Shown here: one piece after another, positions 27,530-44,885 of the stretch
Layout of the letters: every line of letters starts with the position of its first letter
How positions within the stretch are numbered: the first letter of the stretch is position 1
Origin: Cacajao melanocephalus
Lineage: Eukaryota; Chordata; Mammalia; Primates; Pitheciidae
Reading direction: 5' to 3'
DNA: 64,000 bases
Assembly: GCA_963573385.1 (NCBI GenBank)
Contig: CAUYLG010065506.1
Coordinates: 32,691-96,690, forward strand
Program-made: the position numbers and the translations under genes
Notes under the pieces: model-generated
Databases searched by the model: none
What the model was told of the DNA's origin: nothing
What the model saw: only the letters and a program-made list of their open reading frames with translations

Positions 27530-28455
27530 TTTCTTAGAGTGCTGTGCAGATAAACCAGATCCTTCCCATCTTTCCTCATCACACTGGTGTCTCCTACATG
27601 TTGGTACCACCATCCACCCAGCTAAGAATCATCTTTAATTCCTTTCTCTCCCTCATGCCATCAAGCCCTGTGAGCTCTACCACCAAAATAAGTGCCTAAA
27701 CGATGAATTCTCTCCCTTCCAGCATCACTACCTTCTTTCTAGTCACCATAATCTCCTCCCTTGCTTCTGCTTTTGTTCTCCGCTCCCATAGTACACTCTC
27801 CAGGTCACAGCTGAAGAGACCTTTAAAAATGCGGATATGATCAAAGTGTTTTTCCATCTATAACCATCTAATCACTTAAGTTCAGACCTATTACATGCCC
27901 TAGAAGGTCCGATGTGATAGGGCCCCTGACCTCCTCTCAGAGCCTGACACCTCGAGTTGTACCTAACTTGTTGCACTGCGGCCACCCTGACCTTCTGTCT
28001 CTTCCTTCAACATGCCAACATGACTGCCTATTTAGGACCTTAGCTTCTGCTCTTCTCATTCCACAGTTATTTGTTAATTCCACATATATGCCAGGAGCCT
28101 TTCGACCTGCTAGAGATAGAGCAGTGAATGAAAAGACAAAAATTCTTGTATATATGACTCATGTCTTTCATGACCCTTTGACTTTTAGAAGCCCATCCTG
28201 TCCTGTGATTCCCATGTCCTATTTTTTGTTTTGGCTTTGAAATCTTTCTTCATGCACTTATCACTCTGAAATTATTAGGTTGTTTTACTTGTGTCTTTGT
28301 TTATTATCTCTTTATCTCCCATTCCCTTACCTGACCTCCAATAAAAATATAAACACCATCCAAACAAAAGCCTCATTTGTTATTATATAGCAAATGCCTG
28401 GCATTCCCAGCTCATACAGCTTCTCACTAAATATTTGCTGAATGAATGAATACTT
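27530..28455 (+). repeat. L2 LINE, 3' portion
   Basis: C-rich body and the end tctcactaaatatttgctga followed by atgaatgaatac match the L2 tail. An unrelated-looking piece at about 28065-28170 ('atatatgccaggagcc ... agagcagtgaatgaaaagac') may be a nested old repeat. Confidence 0.75.
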
Positions 28456-28774
28456 AAATTTTGAGTGAACAGATGACTCTTATAAATGTATATGATTTTG
28501 TGCTTGTTTCATTAGCATCATTAAAACATCTAAAAGCATTATATGGCTGCTTTTAGCATCTGGTAGGCTAAAAGCACCATTTAAAAACTTAAAAGGAAAA
28601 ATAACATTATGACTATTACATACTAACATTATAAAATGCTAACAAGTATATATAATAGTTACCCTGACTTTAATAGACTCGCATAGATCTTATATTGACC
28701 TGGGAACTGTTCCTCAGTGGCAAAAATTGATTAGTTGTTTACCAAATTGGTTTAGCGTTTGTTTGTCATGGGTA

Positions 28775-29005
28775 TGCATACATTGCATTTCTTAGTCTTC
28801 CTTGCAGTCAGGGAAGGGGAGGTGGTGAAATTGAGTTGCAGCCAAGGACATGTCCACAAAAGTGATGCGCAAGGGAAGCGTACAGGCTATTAAACAGAAA
28901 CACAAAACACAAGGTGACCTTGGGAGCCCTGCACTAGGAATGGCTGGGCCTCTGTCAGACTCCAGGCCCTGCATCGGGAGAGCCCCATAACTCCACCACT
29001 GATTG
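28775..29005. repeat. Possible old LTR/DNA-element fragment
   Basis: GC-rich relative to neighbours, 'tcttccttgcagtcagggaaggg' and 'gaccttgggagccctgc'. It resembles a decayed dispersed repeat, but I cannot name the family. Confidence 0.3.
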
Positions 29006-29829
29006 GATCTTACCTCAGTGAAAAATTAGCTTCTACAACATAAGTCACTATATTGAGGAGGTTTGTTTGTTACAGTAGCTAGTGTTAACCAGTGGAAAAT
29101 CAGCTAGTTTTTCTTCCCAGTATTTCCTGCAGAAATGAGTTCTCCCATCCTATCCTAGTCTATTTCTTCCTTTCTAGAAGGAAGTATGAGAGCAGCCGGG
29201 TTTCCTTGATGGACAGAGTAAAAAGACAGACTTAAACTACTGAGAAATAAAGTTGCTGGTTCATGTTGACATGCAAGCTAGGGGTAAGAGAGCATATTAT
29301 GTGATTTATCATTAATAGAGTAATTCTATTAGAATGAAGAGACATGAGCCAAATGTGCTAGTATCATTGGCATGTGGTTCCAGCTGCACTTTGGTGAAAA
29401 TAGAATTCCTAAAATAAAGTTGAATGAACCATCTGTTTTAAAGAGAGCAAGCAAAAAAGAAGTTGACTATTTTGGTATTATTCACATTGCAAATATGATT
29501 GAGAACTTCGTCATCAGCAAAGCCTTGCTATAGCAGGAACTCTAGGGTTGAGGCAGCGTATGCTTTCTCTGTGGTATGCTGACACTACGTGTCTTGTTTG
29601 GTGCTACTCTTTGCAGTAGGAATGTTTATGTGAGAATTCAGAGACCTCCTTTCTTGTTAATATTTGTTATATCCCATGATGTGATGAAGTTGGCTCATAC
29701 AGGCTCCTGAGAGCTGATAATTAAATACATTTTGTAGGCTGGTTAGTTTTTAAACTAACAATTACTAATAATTAAATCGTATACACATATAAGTGCATAA
29801 ATTACACTGCAAAAAGGGTAAAACATTCT

Positions 29830-30135
29830 CTTTTCGGGGTTTGGGAAGGAGGGTCTTGCTCTGTTGCCCAGACTGGAGTACAGTGGTGTGATCATGGCTC
29901 ACTGTAGCCTCAACCTCCTGAACTCAAGCTGTCTTCTTACCTTAGCTTCATGAGTAGTTGGGACCACAGATGCATGCCACCATGTCTGGCTAATTTTTTT
30001 TTCTTTTTTAAATTTGTAGAGATGAGGTCTTGCTATGTTGCACAGGTTGATCTTGAACTGCTGGACACAAGTAATCCTTCCACCTCAGCTTCCCAAAATG
30101 CTGGGATTACAGGCATGAGCTACCATATTGGACCT
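29830..30135 (-). mobile_element. Alu (J-like), antisense
   Basis: 'gggtcttgctctgttgccca' to 'attacaggcatgagctacc'. Flanked by a perfect 12-bp duplication gtaaaacattct (29818-29829 and 30136-30147). The poly-T head is eroded. Confidence 0.9.
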
Positions 30136-31371
30136 GTAAAACATTCTTAAAATGTGTCACTTTCTCATTATTTTACAATGTTTACTATTATCTATGCCCT
30201 TGAGGTTAATTATATCTATTGCTTGTGTATAGTGGAAATACTGTGTAATGCATGCCAGTGCACCTTTAAGTCCATGTTCAGTGCCTTTAGGTTGGAAGCT
30301 TGAAATTGGCCAGAATGGGAATATTTATACAGTAGAAATTGGCAAATGCTACAAGTCAGAACTTCTTCTCTACTCCCCCTACCTTCACCACCTAGAGAGC
30401 CAGTTGTTAAACATTTGCAGTAATCCCTGGTTCTCTCACACAGTAATCTAAAAGATCACATTTAGCAACTTTCTTTACTAGAGGACCTAAGCTGTAGTTA
30501 ATGCACCTATTTTTCATGGTAGAGAAATTGGGAGAGTAGATTTGAATGCAGAACAGTTCAGAGTTTTTCTAAGGCAACAGCTAAGAGTTGCAGGTTAACC
30601 CAAGGTTTATTATCAAGGGCACAAGCATTTGCCTTGCAGCTAAGCTCTCCATGTTGTAGAGGTTAGACTACCACTTGTTTCATTCTGGCAAAAACATTTG
30701 GGTTCAAATTCATGAATTTTGAAATATCAAGACAATTTATTTTAATAATTATTAAGGAATAAAAATGGGAATTGGTAGATTGCATAGGAGAAATAAATTC
30801 TGATCTTAAAACATGCTGTAGAGTTTCACAGTATTTCTCATGATTTTATATTTTTTTCATACAGAATTTTTTATGTATGACTTGGCTTGGGGAAAGAGAT
30901 ACCAAAAAGCAGAAGCAGTATTGACTATGTATCTTTTTTTTTTTAAACAATTTTATGGCCATAAGCCATGTGGAACATTTGGTTAGGCTGGGGTAAAAGA
31001 GCTGAAACTTCACAAATGTATGTGTGTATTTATCTGTGTGTATTACCAAGTCTCTTGATTTTCTTCTGGATGCATCAAATGTTGTTAATGAGAATTCTAA
31101 CAACTTTCTTTCCTCTTTCAACATTTCTGGCAAAAAATAAAGGTGGTCAAAGTCTTTCATCTAATAATAAAAGTATAGCTCTTTGCAGCAAATTATCTCT
31201 TCTGGAAATGTTACATTCCCTGTAAAGAAATATTTAAATATAAACTCTTTGACTTTTAATTTGAGGTTTTTACTTTCTAAAACAGATATTTTTTTATTAG
31301 ACTGTGTGTAAAATAACATAGCCTGAAAAAGAGAAAACAGAGATTTAGTAGGAGATTCCCTCCCTTATCTC

Positions 31372-33815
31372 ACAGCTTTATGGAGGTATAATTGACAAAT
31401 ATTAATGGTGTACAACATGATGTTTTGAAATATGTGTAAATTATGAAATGATCACCACAATCAAGCTAATTAGTCTATTAACCACCTCAAAAAGTTATCA
31501 CTTTTTTGTGGTGAGAACATTTGAGATCTACTCTCTTAGCGATTTTCAAGTATGCAATACATTATATTGTATTTTCTCTATCCACTCAGCCACATGGACA
31601 CTTAGGGTGACTTCTTGTCTTGGTATTGTGAGTAATGCTGCAGTGAACACAAGAGTTCAGATAGCTTTTGACACACTGATTTTATTTCCTTTGAATTACA
31701 CAACCAGAAGTAAAGTTGCTGGATCATATGGTAGTTCTGTTTTTAGCTTTTTGAGGAACTTCCATACTGTTTTCCATAATGGCTATATGAATTTACGTCT
31801 CCACCAACAGTGTACAAGGGTTTCCTTTTCTCCATATCCTCACCAACACTTCTGTCTTTTTGATGATAGCCATCCTAAGAGGTGTGAGGTTATATCTCAC
31901 AGTTTTGGTTTGTATTTCCCTGATGATTAGAGATGTTGAGCAACTTTTCATATAAAGATGTTGGCCATCTTTATTTCTTTTTTTGAGAAGTGTTTTTTTA
32001 GGTTCTTCACCCATTTTTAAATGGGTTATTTGTATTTTTGGTATTACATTGAATTAATTTCTTACATGTTTGGAATACTTGCCTCCTATTGGGTGTATGT
32101 TTTACAAATATTTTTACCATTCCATAGATTGTCTTTTAATTTTATTGATTCTTTCGATGGCTGTGCATATTCTTTTTAGTTTGATGCCACTGCATTTGAC
32201 TGTTTTCATTTGTCTATTTTTGCTTTTGTCGCCGGTGCTTTTGGGGTCCTCTCCAAAAAATTATTGCCAAGACAAATGTCAAGAACCTTTTCCCTAATCT
32301 TTTCTTCTAGTAGTTTTACAGTGTCACATCATGTGTTTAAATCTTTAGTACATTTTGAGTTTATTTTTATATTTGGTGTGAGATAAGGGGTCCCATTTAA
32401 TTATTTTGCATGTAGTTACCCAGTTTTCGCAACATTATTTATTGAAGAGGCTGTCTTTCTGCATTGTGTATTCTTCGAACCTTTGTAGAAGATCAATTGA
32501 CCATAAATTTGTGAATTTATTTCTGGGATCTGATCTCTGTTCTGTTCCATTGGTCTATGTGTCTGCTTTTATACCAGTACCATGTTGTTTTTATTACTGT
32601 GGCTTTGTAGTAGGGTTTGAAGTCAGTAATCTCATACCTTCAGCTTTTTTCCTTTTGCTCAAAGTTGCTTTGGCTACTGCGGATCTTTTGTGCTTCCACA
32701 CAGATTTTAGGATTGTTTTATGTATTTCTGTGAAAAATGCAATTGGAATCTTGATAGAAATCACACTGAATCTGTAGGTGGCTTTGAGTAGCAAGGATAT
32801 TTTAACAATATTAACTCTTTCCTTCCAAGAGCATGGAATTTCTTACCATTTATTTGTGTTTTCTTTAATTTGTTTCATCAGTGGTTTATAGTTTTCAGTG
32901 TACGGCTCTTTCACCTTCTTGGGTTATTCCTGTTATATCTTATTTTTTGATTCTATTTTAAATGAGATCACTTTTCTTAATTTCTTTTTTCCATAGTACA
33001 TTGTTAACGTATGGAGACACTGCTGATTTTTTTAATGTTGTCTTTGTGTCCCGCAAGTGTACTGAATTAGTTTTTGGTGGAATTTATATGGTTTTCTATA
33101 TATGAGATCATGACATCTACAAAGAGAGATAATTTTACTTCTTCCCAATTGAATGTCTTTTATTTCTTTTTCTCCCCTAATTGCTCTGGCTAGGACTTCC
33201 AGTACTATGTCAAATAGAAGTAGAGAAAGTAGGCATCCTTGTCTTGCTTTAGAGAAAAAGCTTTCAGCTTTTGATCATTGAGTATTATGTTAGTTGTGGG
33301 CTTGTCATATATGGCCTTTATTATGTTGAGGTGCATTTCATCTATACCAAATTTATTGAGAGCTTTCATTATGAAAGATGTTGAATTTTGACTAATGCTT
33401 TTTCTGCATCTATTGAGATCATCGTGTGATTTTTATCTTTTATTTTTTAATGTGATGCATTGTAATTATTCATTTGCATATGTTGAACCACTCTTGGTTC
33501 TCAAAGATAAATCCCACTTGATCATGGTATATATAATTTTATTGTGTGGTTGAACTTGATTTGATAGTATTTTATTTAGGATTTTGGCATCCATGTTCAT
33601 CAGTGATATTGGTCTGTAATTTTCTTTTCTTGTAGTATTCATATCTGGCCTAGTAAAATGAGTTTTGGAAGTGTTCCTTTCTCTTTCATTTTTGGAAGAG
33701 TCTGAGAAGGACTGGTATTAATTCTTCTTTAAATATTTGGTAGAATTCACCAGTGAAGGCATCAGGTCCTGGGAATATGAAAGTCTTATCTTGAGGATGG
33801 TAATGAACACTCTTG
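31372..33815 (-). mobile_element. L1 LINE, antisense, ORF2 remnant
   Basis: The plus strand reads as the reverse complement of L1 ORF2 and 3' UTR: 'ccaccaacagtgtacaaggg', 'tggtctatgtgtctgc', 'ataccagtaccatg', 'tttctgcatctattgagatc' and 'cacttgatcatgg' in the expected order. On the minus strand the reverse-transcriptase motif at 33112-33123 reads FVDV instead of FADD, so the second catalytic Asp is lost. With many other stops and shifts the copy is dead. Old (L1M or early L1P) age is inferred from divergence. Confidence 0.9.
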
Positions 33816-34426
33816 TTTTTCAATGAGAAAAAAAATTAACTGACATGTGAAAAAGCAATTCTTAATGTAAGAACAGTTACAATTTTGGAATCAGTTAGAT
33901 TCTAAATTATTTTAGCTACTCTGGAGGTCCAAACACAGGATAAATGTCAAGATTGGTGTATGTGTGGTCTTGGCCTGATCACAGTGTGATAAAACAGATA
34001 CATGCTAAAATTTATCTGTAGGGCTGAGATTCAAATCACAGTGCACTAGTTTGAGTATTTGCTCTTTAAAGGGCACTTTTTGCTCAGCTTTGTAGCATTG
34101 TGAAGAAACAGAAAATATAAAATCATATATTTATATAAATGTGCATACTGTGTATACCTTTATACATACTATATACTCATGTGCATATGTAAATACATAT
34201 ATTATTCTAGCTGAATGTTGCAAACTTCAATTTATTTCTCAAATCATTATATGGAAATTAATATTTTAAATAAAAGATGTATCTTTCTGTTAAAATACTG
34301 GATTGGTATTGCTGTGTTACAAAAGCAAACACTTTTTGTAAAACTAAAAGTTTTAGTATTTGGAAATACGTGTTTAATAAATTTATTTGTTGTTTATCTG
34401 CCCCCTTTAGAATATCGTTATTTTAA

Positions 34427-34624
<198 letters not shown>

Positions 34625-35248
34625 TGAGAAACGTGAAAGATTTTTCTAGTTTAGAAAATCCTTCGACCACATATATAAGCAAACCTCTTTATTTATTTTT
34701 GGTATTTCAAGAATTCTAATGTTCGATTGTTTCTTCATTCTTTACCTAATTCTAAATGGTAGTAGTACTGCTGCATCACTCACAAGGTTACAGCCATTAA
34801 AAACTCTTTTACACACAGCAACATGTTATCAAAATACTTGAATAAAAAAATACAAATGTGTAAAAAATGTAATGCCACTTTTTTTGTACAGCTGACAATA
34901 CTTTATTGATATATGATGAACAAGTATTATCGATGTATTACTGTGTTGGTATCTTTGTTTAATTTATGTTAGAAATTTTATATTTTAAGAAAATTAGTTA
35001 GGAAAAACCTTTGTATATGTGTATGTCATATATATGAGGAATTTATAGCACAATTTAATCATATTCTTTAATAATTCAAATCATATTATTTTTATGATAT
35101 ATCATGATATTTGAATAATTTGTAAATTGGTTGAGATTTTGTAATGATGCTAGAATATTGACAGTGAATAAATTTGTTACTTCAAAATTTCATTGACACG
35201 TCCCTTGGGTGATCTCACTCTTTTTTGATATATCTTTATTTTATGTAG

Positions 35249-35298
35249 GGTGTAAGATTATATTGTCGTCTTCATAGTCTCTTTACTCCAGTTATAAG
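35249..35298 (+). CDS. PREX2: PREX2 exon: first helix of DEP2 (50-nt exon)
   Basis: This 50-nt exon is the shortest in the window. It encodes w247-w262 plus two bases: GVRLYCRLHSLFTPVI and part of an Arg codon. It opens DEP2. The preceding intron is only 696 nt. It enters in phase 0 and exits in phase 2, so skipping it alone would shift the frame, but its length plus that of the next exon is 126 nt, exactly 42 codons. The acceptor is tctttattttatgtag and the donor is TAAG|gtgagt, strong. Confidence 0.95.
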
Positions 35299-38037
<2,739 letters not shown>

Positions 38038-38084
38038 TAAACTTTGAGCATGTGAATTAGGTACTTTTCCTCTTTTTCATCTGC

Positions 38085-38205
38085 AGCAGGTATTTTAAAA
38101 AAGAAATACATACAGCTAATAGGAAACAGAGTTAGGATTTGAACCTAGGTAATCTGATTTTAGAGATATCAAACTTTGTTTTTAAGTTATCCTGTTTCTC
38201 AAGAG
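38085..38205 (-). repeat. MIR SINE fragment
   Basis: 'cagctaataggaaacagagttaggatttgaacctaggtaatctga' matches the antisense MIR (cagctagtaag ... ggattcgaaccc). Confidence 0.5.
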
Positions 38206-39410
38206 CAAGATGCTGTTATTTTTAAGATATCAGCTGAGATCTGTAAAAAAATACTAACTTTAGAATCTGAAGAGTAGCTATGCTTATCTACTAATGTTTT
38301 TTGTATGTTTTTTACAGTTCGTTTTAAAGTATCTGTTCATTAATGCTAGCAAGTTATTCTAATCTCCCTGTGCCTTTTTCCTTGTTAGAAAATAATTGTG
38401 CTTTGACAATAGGAGCTTCAATGTCTGCAGTATCCATTTTAAAAAAGAAAGGAATTTATTGTTGTTATTATTGCCCTGCTTCTCAGGATTTAGATGCTGA
38501 CAGCTAGAATTGAGAAAATGTCATTTGCTTATAAGTAAAACAACTTAGAATATCTAGTCCGTCATAACAGACATTCACTTATAAGTTATTCAAATATTCA
38601 AAAGTTTAAATGTTGGTATTCAAATATTTAATGTTTTATTGTACTAGATAAACTGGCAAATGATAAAATGTATTTCACTCATTAAAGAAAAGATGAAGAA
38701 AACTGATACTCACTTTAACTGAATTTACTATTTTGGGAGAGGGGATATTGCTTGGTCGAAATGCAAGTCATTACGTTTAGCTATGTGAGTCTATGTCATA
38801 AACAGCTTCACTTTTTCTTAAAGAGTGCCATGTTTTCTTTGTTTCAAGTAGATAACATTTGCTAGTTTGTCATAAAATGTTTATTTTTTATTTCAGTTAT
38901 TAATACTTAATCTACATTTGGTTCATCTGTACACATACATTTAGATAATTTATATTAGTTAATATTATTTTTAGGCTGTTCAAGACCACCTATTTTTATA
39001 TTTTATAGCACTTACATTTATTACATTTAGAAGTTCAGATTTTAGATGAGACTAAACAATTACCTTTAGATAAAACGTCAATTTGCATTTTCAGTGGCTC
39101 TCCTAGCATTAGAGCCTTTCATAACACTGTGGTCAATGTGTGTCATTCGAATTGATTTCTATATTCATTATTGGAGTTGGACTTTCACTGAGAAATTATA
39201 CAGTCCTAGAATTCATGTGAACTTGTATGATGTGTTGATTACATGAGAAACTTAAAGACAATCTATTTGAAGCAAAAGCTGATGCTGAGTAAACCTTTAA
39301 AATTCTAACTCAGGAAATCAGTTATCAACTTTTTTTTTGGCACTTTTACTTTCCAAGAGTTAACATTAGAAGAATAGATTAAGGTGCTCAAAGATGACCA
39401 AGTTTTTGCA

Positions 39411-39717
<307 letters not shown>

Positions 39718-39769
39718 TAGTGGTTTATTATGACACTGTCTGCAGAAATTGTGCATAATAGAAATTGCA

Positions 39770-39945
39770 TTGGCTGGGACTCACACAAATTAGTGTCTGA
39801 TGCCAGATCTGCTAGTAACTAGTTATATAAACTTAGACAAATCACTCAGTCTTTCTGAATTTTAGTTTTTACAACTGTTTACTGCTTACTGGAATAGTTG
39901 TACATGCTGTCTCTTTTCTATCATCAAAACTTTATGACTATGATA
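39770..39945 (+). repeat. MIR SINE fragment
   Basis: 'gatctgctagtaactagttatataaacttagacaaatcactcagtctttctgaattttag' follows the sense MIR core. Confidence 0.7.
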
Positions 39946-40097
39946 TTGTAAAACATCCAAATGTAAGTATCAACATGATCAATTCTGATTGCTTAACTTC
40001 AGATTAGGACCACATAGGCTGCCTTGGAAAAGGCAGAAATAGTAGTGGAAGGGTAAGAGACCAAGAAGTTAAAGCTCCTAATCTAATACGAAGAAGA

Positions 40098-40128
40098 GTT
40101 TTTGTTTGTTTGTTTGTTTGTTTGTTTT
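40098..40128 (+). repeat. (TTTG)n microsatellite
   Basis: About seven uninterrupted TTTG units following gaagaag. Confidence 0.95.
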
Positions 40129-40829
40129 AAGTAAGCGTCTCTTTCTATCAAGACTCTGACATGATAATACTGAATTTTCAGTTTTGACTGAGATACTGAA
40201 TTGATATGGACAGTTTTAGAGCAGAGAGTAAAACTACTGGCTCTACTATGTTTGCAGTATATACTAGATCCCATAGTTTTTCTCTTATTCTTCAATATAT
40301 TGCATGATGTCATCTTGGAAAACAAAATGAGTGTTGTGTTCTTCTGAATACATTCTTCATTTACTGTTGTGCTGCTTCTATTATAGTATAATAGTTTAGA
40401 AGAAAATACTCTATTTTACAATGTTAAATTCTTATTCGGCATGTCCATTAATGTACCTATAAAACATCATTCAATTCCTGTACATTGTGATTTGGGTATG
40501 GATCACTCATAGAATGCCTTGCTTCTTCACATTCATGTGTTCTAAATGCTCACCAGGTCCATATGGCACAAGTAGGATTTTAAAAAGGCATAGGAAAACC
40601 AGAACATTTTAGGCTATGTTTTTTACACCAGTATGTTCAATAATATTAGTCTGGTCAGTGTTTCATTTGAATAATTAATCAAATAAAGCAATCAAGTGTC
40701 AGTGATTATTAAACAAGTTTTCTTGTAAATTTAACATTCAAGCAAGTGCTTTGATGATAGAATAAACAAAGCAGGAAGCAGTCATGATTTCTGCCTTCAA
40801 CTGATAATTGATCAATTGGGCTAATTTTC

Positions 40830-41121
40830 ATGTATCCTCTAAGATGCTGCTTCAGTGTCATCTCCCCCAGGAAGCCTTGCCAGATCCTCTAGCCTAGGCT
40901 CATATCACTTTCTGTGGTCTCAGATCTCCAGGTATATGTGCCTGATTGGAAATATGGATTTAATTGGATATTAGTAAGATACTTACCTTTTAATGACCAA
41001 ATCCTACCCTAGATTTGAATTACTTCAGGGCAGGGAAGTATTTTGTGCTTGAGTGGTTTAATATTTTTCTATTACTTGATGCAATATGTAGAAAAAATAA
41101 GTATCTTTTGAATGAATGCAT
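40830..41121 (+). repeat. L2 LINE 3' end
   Basis: 'atgctgcttcagtgtcatctcccccaggaagccttgcc' is the L2 'ctcctccaggaagcc' block. It ends 'tatcttttgaatgaatgcatac'. The middle has an AT-rich insertion or decay. Confidence 0.75.
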
Positions 41122-41561
41122 ACAAATAACAAAACAGCTTGATTTTTGAAGAGGGCCAGATGCAAGGTCTGAAGTTACAGATTATAAGTGTTTTGGTAGT
41201 TCTTAGGAGGATTAGTGAGGATTGGAGTTATCACAGAATGAGGTGGGACCATTATTTTTTTCCTTTATAGACAGGTAGAATGTGAGTGGGAGGAAGGTAA
41301 AGAGAAGGGCATTGCAGCTATGCGTAAAAAGAAGAGTAAGAATGAGCACAGACTTCTGGCAACAGCAGGGAGGCCAAACTGACTACAGCAAGAGATATGG
41401 TATTGAGCTTTGGAGAGTGAAGCTGGAGAAGTAGCATAAAACCAAGATATGGAAGTTTTAAAAGCCCAGCAGAGAATTTTGATACATTATGATTCTAAAA
41501 GAACCGTCTGTTTAAAGTTTTGGAACTGAGCTTTCTGTGGAAGAAATTTCATTTAATTCTA

Positions 41562-41855
<294 letters not shown>

Positions 41856-42093
41856 GTTTACTTGTATAACAGCATATATTAGAAAGAGTCTAGAAAAAAA
41901 TCATTGTAATTTAGAAAAGAGATTAAGAAACACTATATGAGGGTATTGACAATAGAGATGGAATAGAAGCCAGAGAGGAGAGAATAGATTTGGTAAAATA
42001 TCTAAGCGCTAAAAGATAGGACTGGGGAAAAATGAGATAATACATGAGAAAAAAGCTTCTTAAACTGTAACAATACAACTCTAAGGTTACAGA

Positions 42094-42108
42094 TACACAC
42101 ACGCACAC

Positions 42109-42151
<43 letters not shown>
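42094..42151 (+). repeat. (AC)n/(AG)n microsatellite
   Basis: Short acacacacgcacacag, then about 40 nt of AG repeat with one GG interruption. Confidence 0.95.
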
Positions 42152-42808
42152 TAAATGCATGTTCATATACATGGATCCATACTTAAAGGAATAAAATAGG
42201 TGTTTTCAAAATAAAAGAAAAAAGAAAAATGTTGCTTTGGGCTATTTTGTTGGATTCAGTTAGATGATCTGATTTTTTTCTGGCAAAATAATGAAAGAGA
42301 AGCTTGTATTTGCTAGCTTAGCCAAACGTTTACTCATAAGATCTTATAAGTCATCCTAGATCAATAGGTTTTTTCAGGGGTCCTTGCAGGGCAAGGCCAT
42401 TTGGTGGAAGGGAAGAGTTAGTGACTGAGGTCATACGTAATGATTGTTTAATTAGTGTGTTGTCAATTTACAGGATATTTCCCTGTTGCAAAGTTGGAAT
42501 ACAAAATCTAAGAAATAACAGGCATAATTTATGGTAGCAATACATTTTTGTTACTTACATATTTTTGTGTTTAATAAAGTATATTTTTCTCAAGAAATAT
42601 TAAGTATTTGTTTTATTTAATGTCAAAAGAAAATGTTTTCATAATAAATTGAATGTTTTGTAACAATTAGATGCATCCTGTCTTATAAAGCAATGCATGC
42701 TTTGTAAGGGCAGCTTTCTCTGAATTTGGTGTGGGGAATGTTAAATATAGCAAAGCTGCCACAAAGCCTTTAGTTACCTATTAACTCCCACAGTGCTTTT
42801 TTGGTTAA

Positions 42809-42937
<129 letters not shown>

Positions 42938-43453
42938 TAGGATACTGGAACACCCAGTGCTGCCGTGAGGTTGTTTAGAGATGAGCCAGCAAGACTGTCT
43001 AGGTCTTACCATGGGGTCAGTTTGGGTCACCACAACTGCATTCAGTTTCACTGCTGGTGCCACTCCTAGGTCTATTTGCTGTTATCTACCAATTGCCATG
43101 ACTTCTATCTTATTTCTCTAGCCTATGCTGATTCTAGAAGAGCAATGGCTTGAGCTAGAAGTTTTTATGTCTTGTTTTGTTTTTAAGCTCATAAACATCT
43201 TTGAAACTATTTCAGATTAGACTTACGATTTTATTTTGAATGCCAGTATCTATTAGAATGATTAAATGACAGCCTATGTGGTTGACTATTTACTGTTATT
43301 TTTAAGAAAAATGGTTTTAAAATTATAGATATCTAGGAGGAAATTATCTTTTATCATTAAATGTTAATTTTTAAATAAAATTCTAAGATTTATCAGAGTA
43401 ATGAGAGTAAGTTTTTCCTCTCTATTTGTAACATCTTATAGAATCCATAAATC

Positions 43454-43762
<309 letters not shown>

Positions 43763-44340
43763 TCTTTTTAATTATTAATATAATATGCTTATAAATATAT
43801 ATTTGATAGCACTTGTACCTGTTTGTCAAAATATTTTGAAATTACTTTCAAAATATTGTTGCATTTTTATGAAGAAGGAAGTACAGCAAAGGTTACAGTG
43901 ATTTTGAGAGCATCCTTGGTTATCATTTTTTGGGGGGAAATTCCATCCTGTTTCCCTATCTCCAGATCACTCTATGATTTGTCTAGAGAAATATCGGTCC
44001 ATGAAGAACAAACCATGAATGGAAGAAATTACAGCATGTTAGGGGATTAACCCTATAATATCAAGCTGAAAACTTGCAAAAGTTTCCATTTTTTTTTCTT
44101 TAAAGCACCAACATACAGTAATTTTATCTAAGCATTTATTATAAAATATTGAGTTACATGAAAAGTTTTTCATACCAAAGTCTGTCAGTAAAGCATGAAT
44201 AGTGTGGCTCATGCCTGGCTTTACTGAAGCCTTATCTTGCTCCTTTTGAAAGACAATTTGGTGGAGGAAAACAGCTGTAGCAGAAACACTGTGTGAGCTT
44301 TGGGAAACTGCTTAGATCATTAAGTCAATCTAAAATAGAT

Positions 44341-44480
44341 TCTCAGCTAGGCGCAGTGGCTCATGCCTGTAATCTCAGCACTTTGGGAGGCCAAGGTGGG
44401 AGGACTATTTGAGCCCAGGAGTTGGAGGCCAGCCTGGGCAACATAGCAAGATCCCACCTTTACAAAAAAAAAAATAATAA
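44341..44480 (+). mobile_element. Alu left-monomer element, sense
   Basis: One monomer from 'ctaggcgcagtggctcatgcc' to an A-run followed by aataataa. A perfect 10-bp duplication taaaatagat (44331-44340 and 44481-44490) shows it inserted as a monomer (FLAM-like). Confidence 0.9.
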
Positions 44481-44659
44481 TAAAATAGATGATCATTTCT
44501 ATTGCTAGTTTTGGCTTCTGTTGTTTTTTAAACTTGAGGTTGATAGTTTCATTTGTTAACTCATGTTGCCAACCAGTCTTTCATCCAAAGATCGATAAAG
44601 GCATTCATCCAGTCAACAATTATTTGTTGGAACTCTGTAAAAATAATGAATCCAAATAA

Positions 44660-44885
44660 TTGTCCTTTTTGACTGCTTACTGTATGCCAAGTTGTTTATA
44701 TTTATTACCCTCATTTTAGTTTTACGCAACAATATGTAGAAGGTTTTATTGCCTCCACTTTGCAGATGAGGAAACTGAAACTCAGAGGATTTAAATAACT
44801 TTCTGTCACCTTTAGGCCTGGAATTTAACCTCAGGCCTGTCTCATCACAAAACCTAACTCTTTCTACTGTGCCCTGGGATCACTG
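44660..44885 (-). repeat. MIR SINE
   Basis: 'actgtatgccaagttg ... ttgcagatgaggaaactgaaactcagaggatttaaataactt ... caggcctgtctcatc' follows the antisense MIR over most of its length. Confidence 0.85.

Noticed and set aside
28531..28576. Small hairpin (ctaaaagca ... tgcttttag)
   Set aside because: A 9-bp stem is common by chance in AT-rich DNA.
31448..31930. 160-codon plus-strand open frame
   Set aside because: It is the antisense of an L1; the sequence follows L1 reverse complement throughout.
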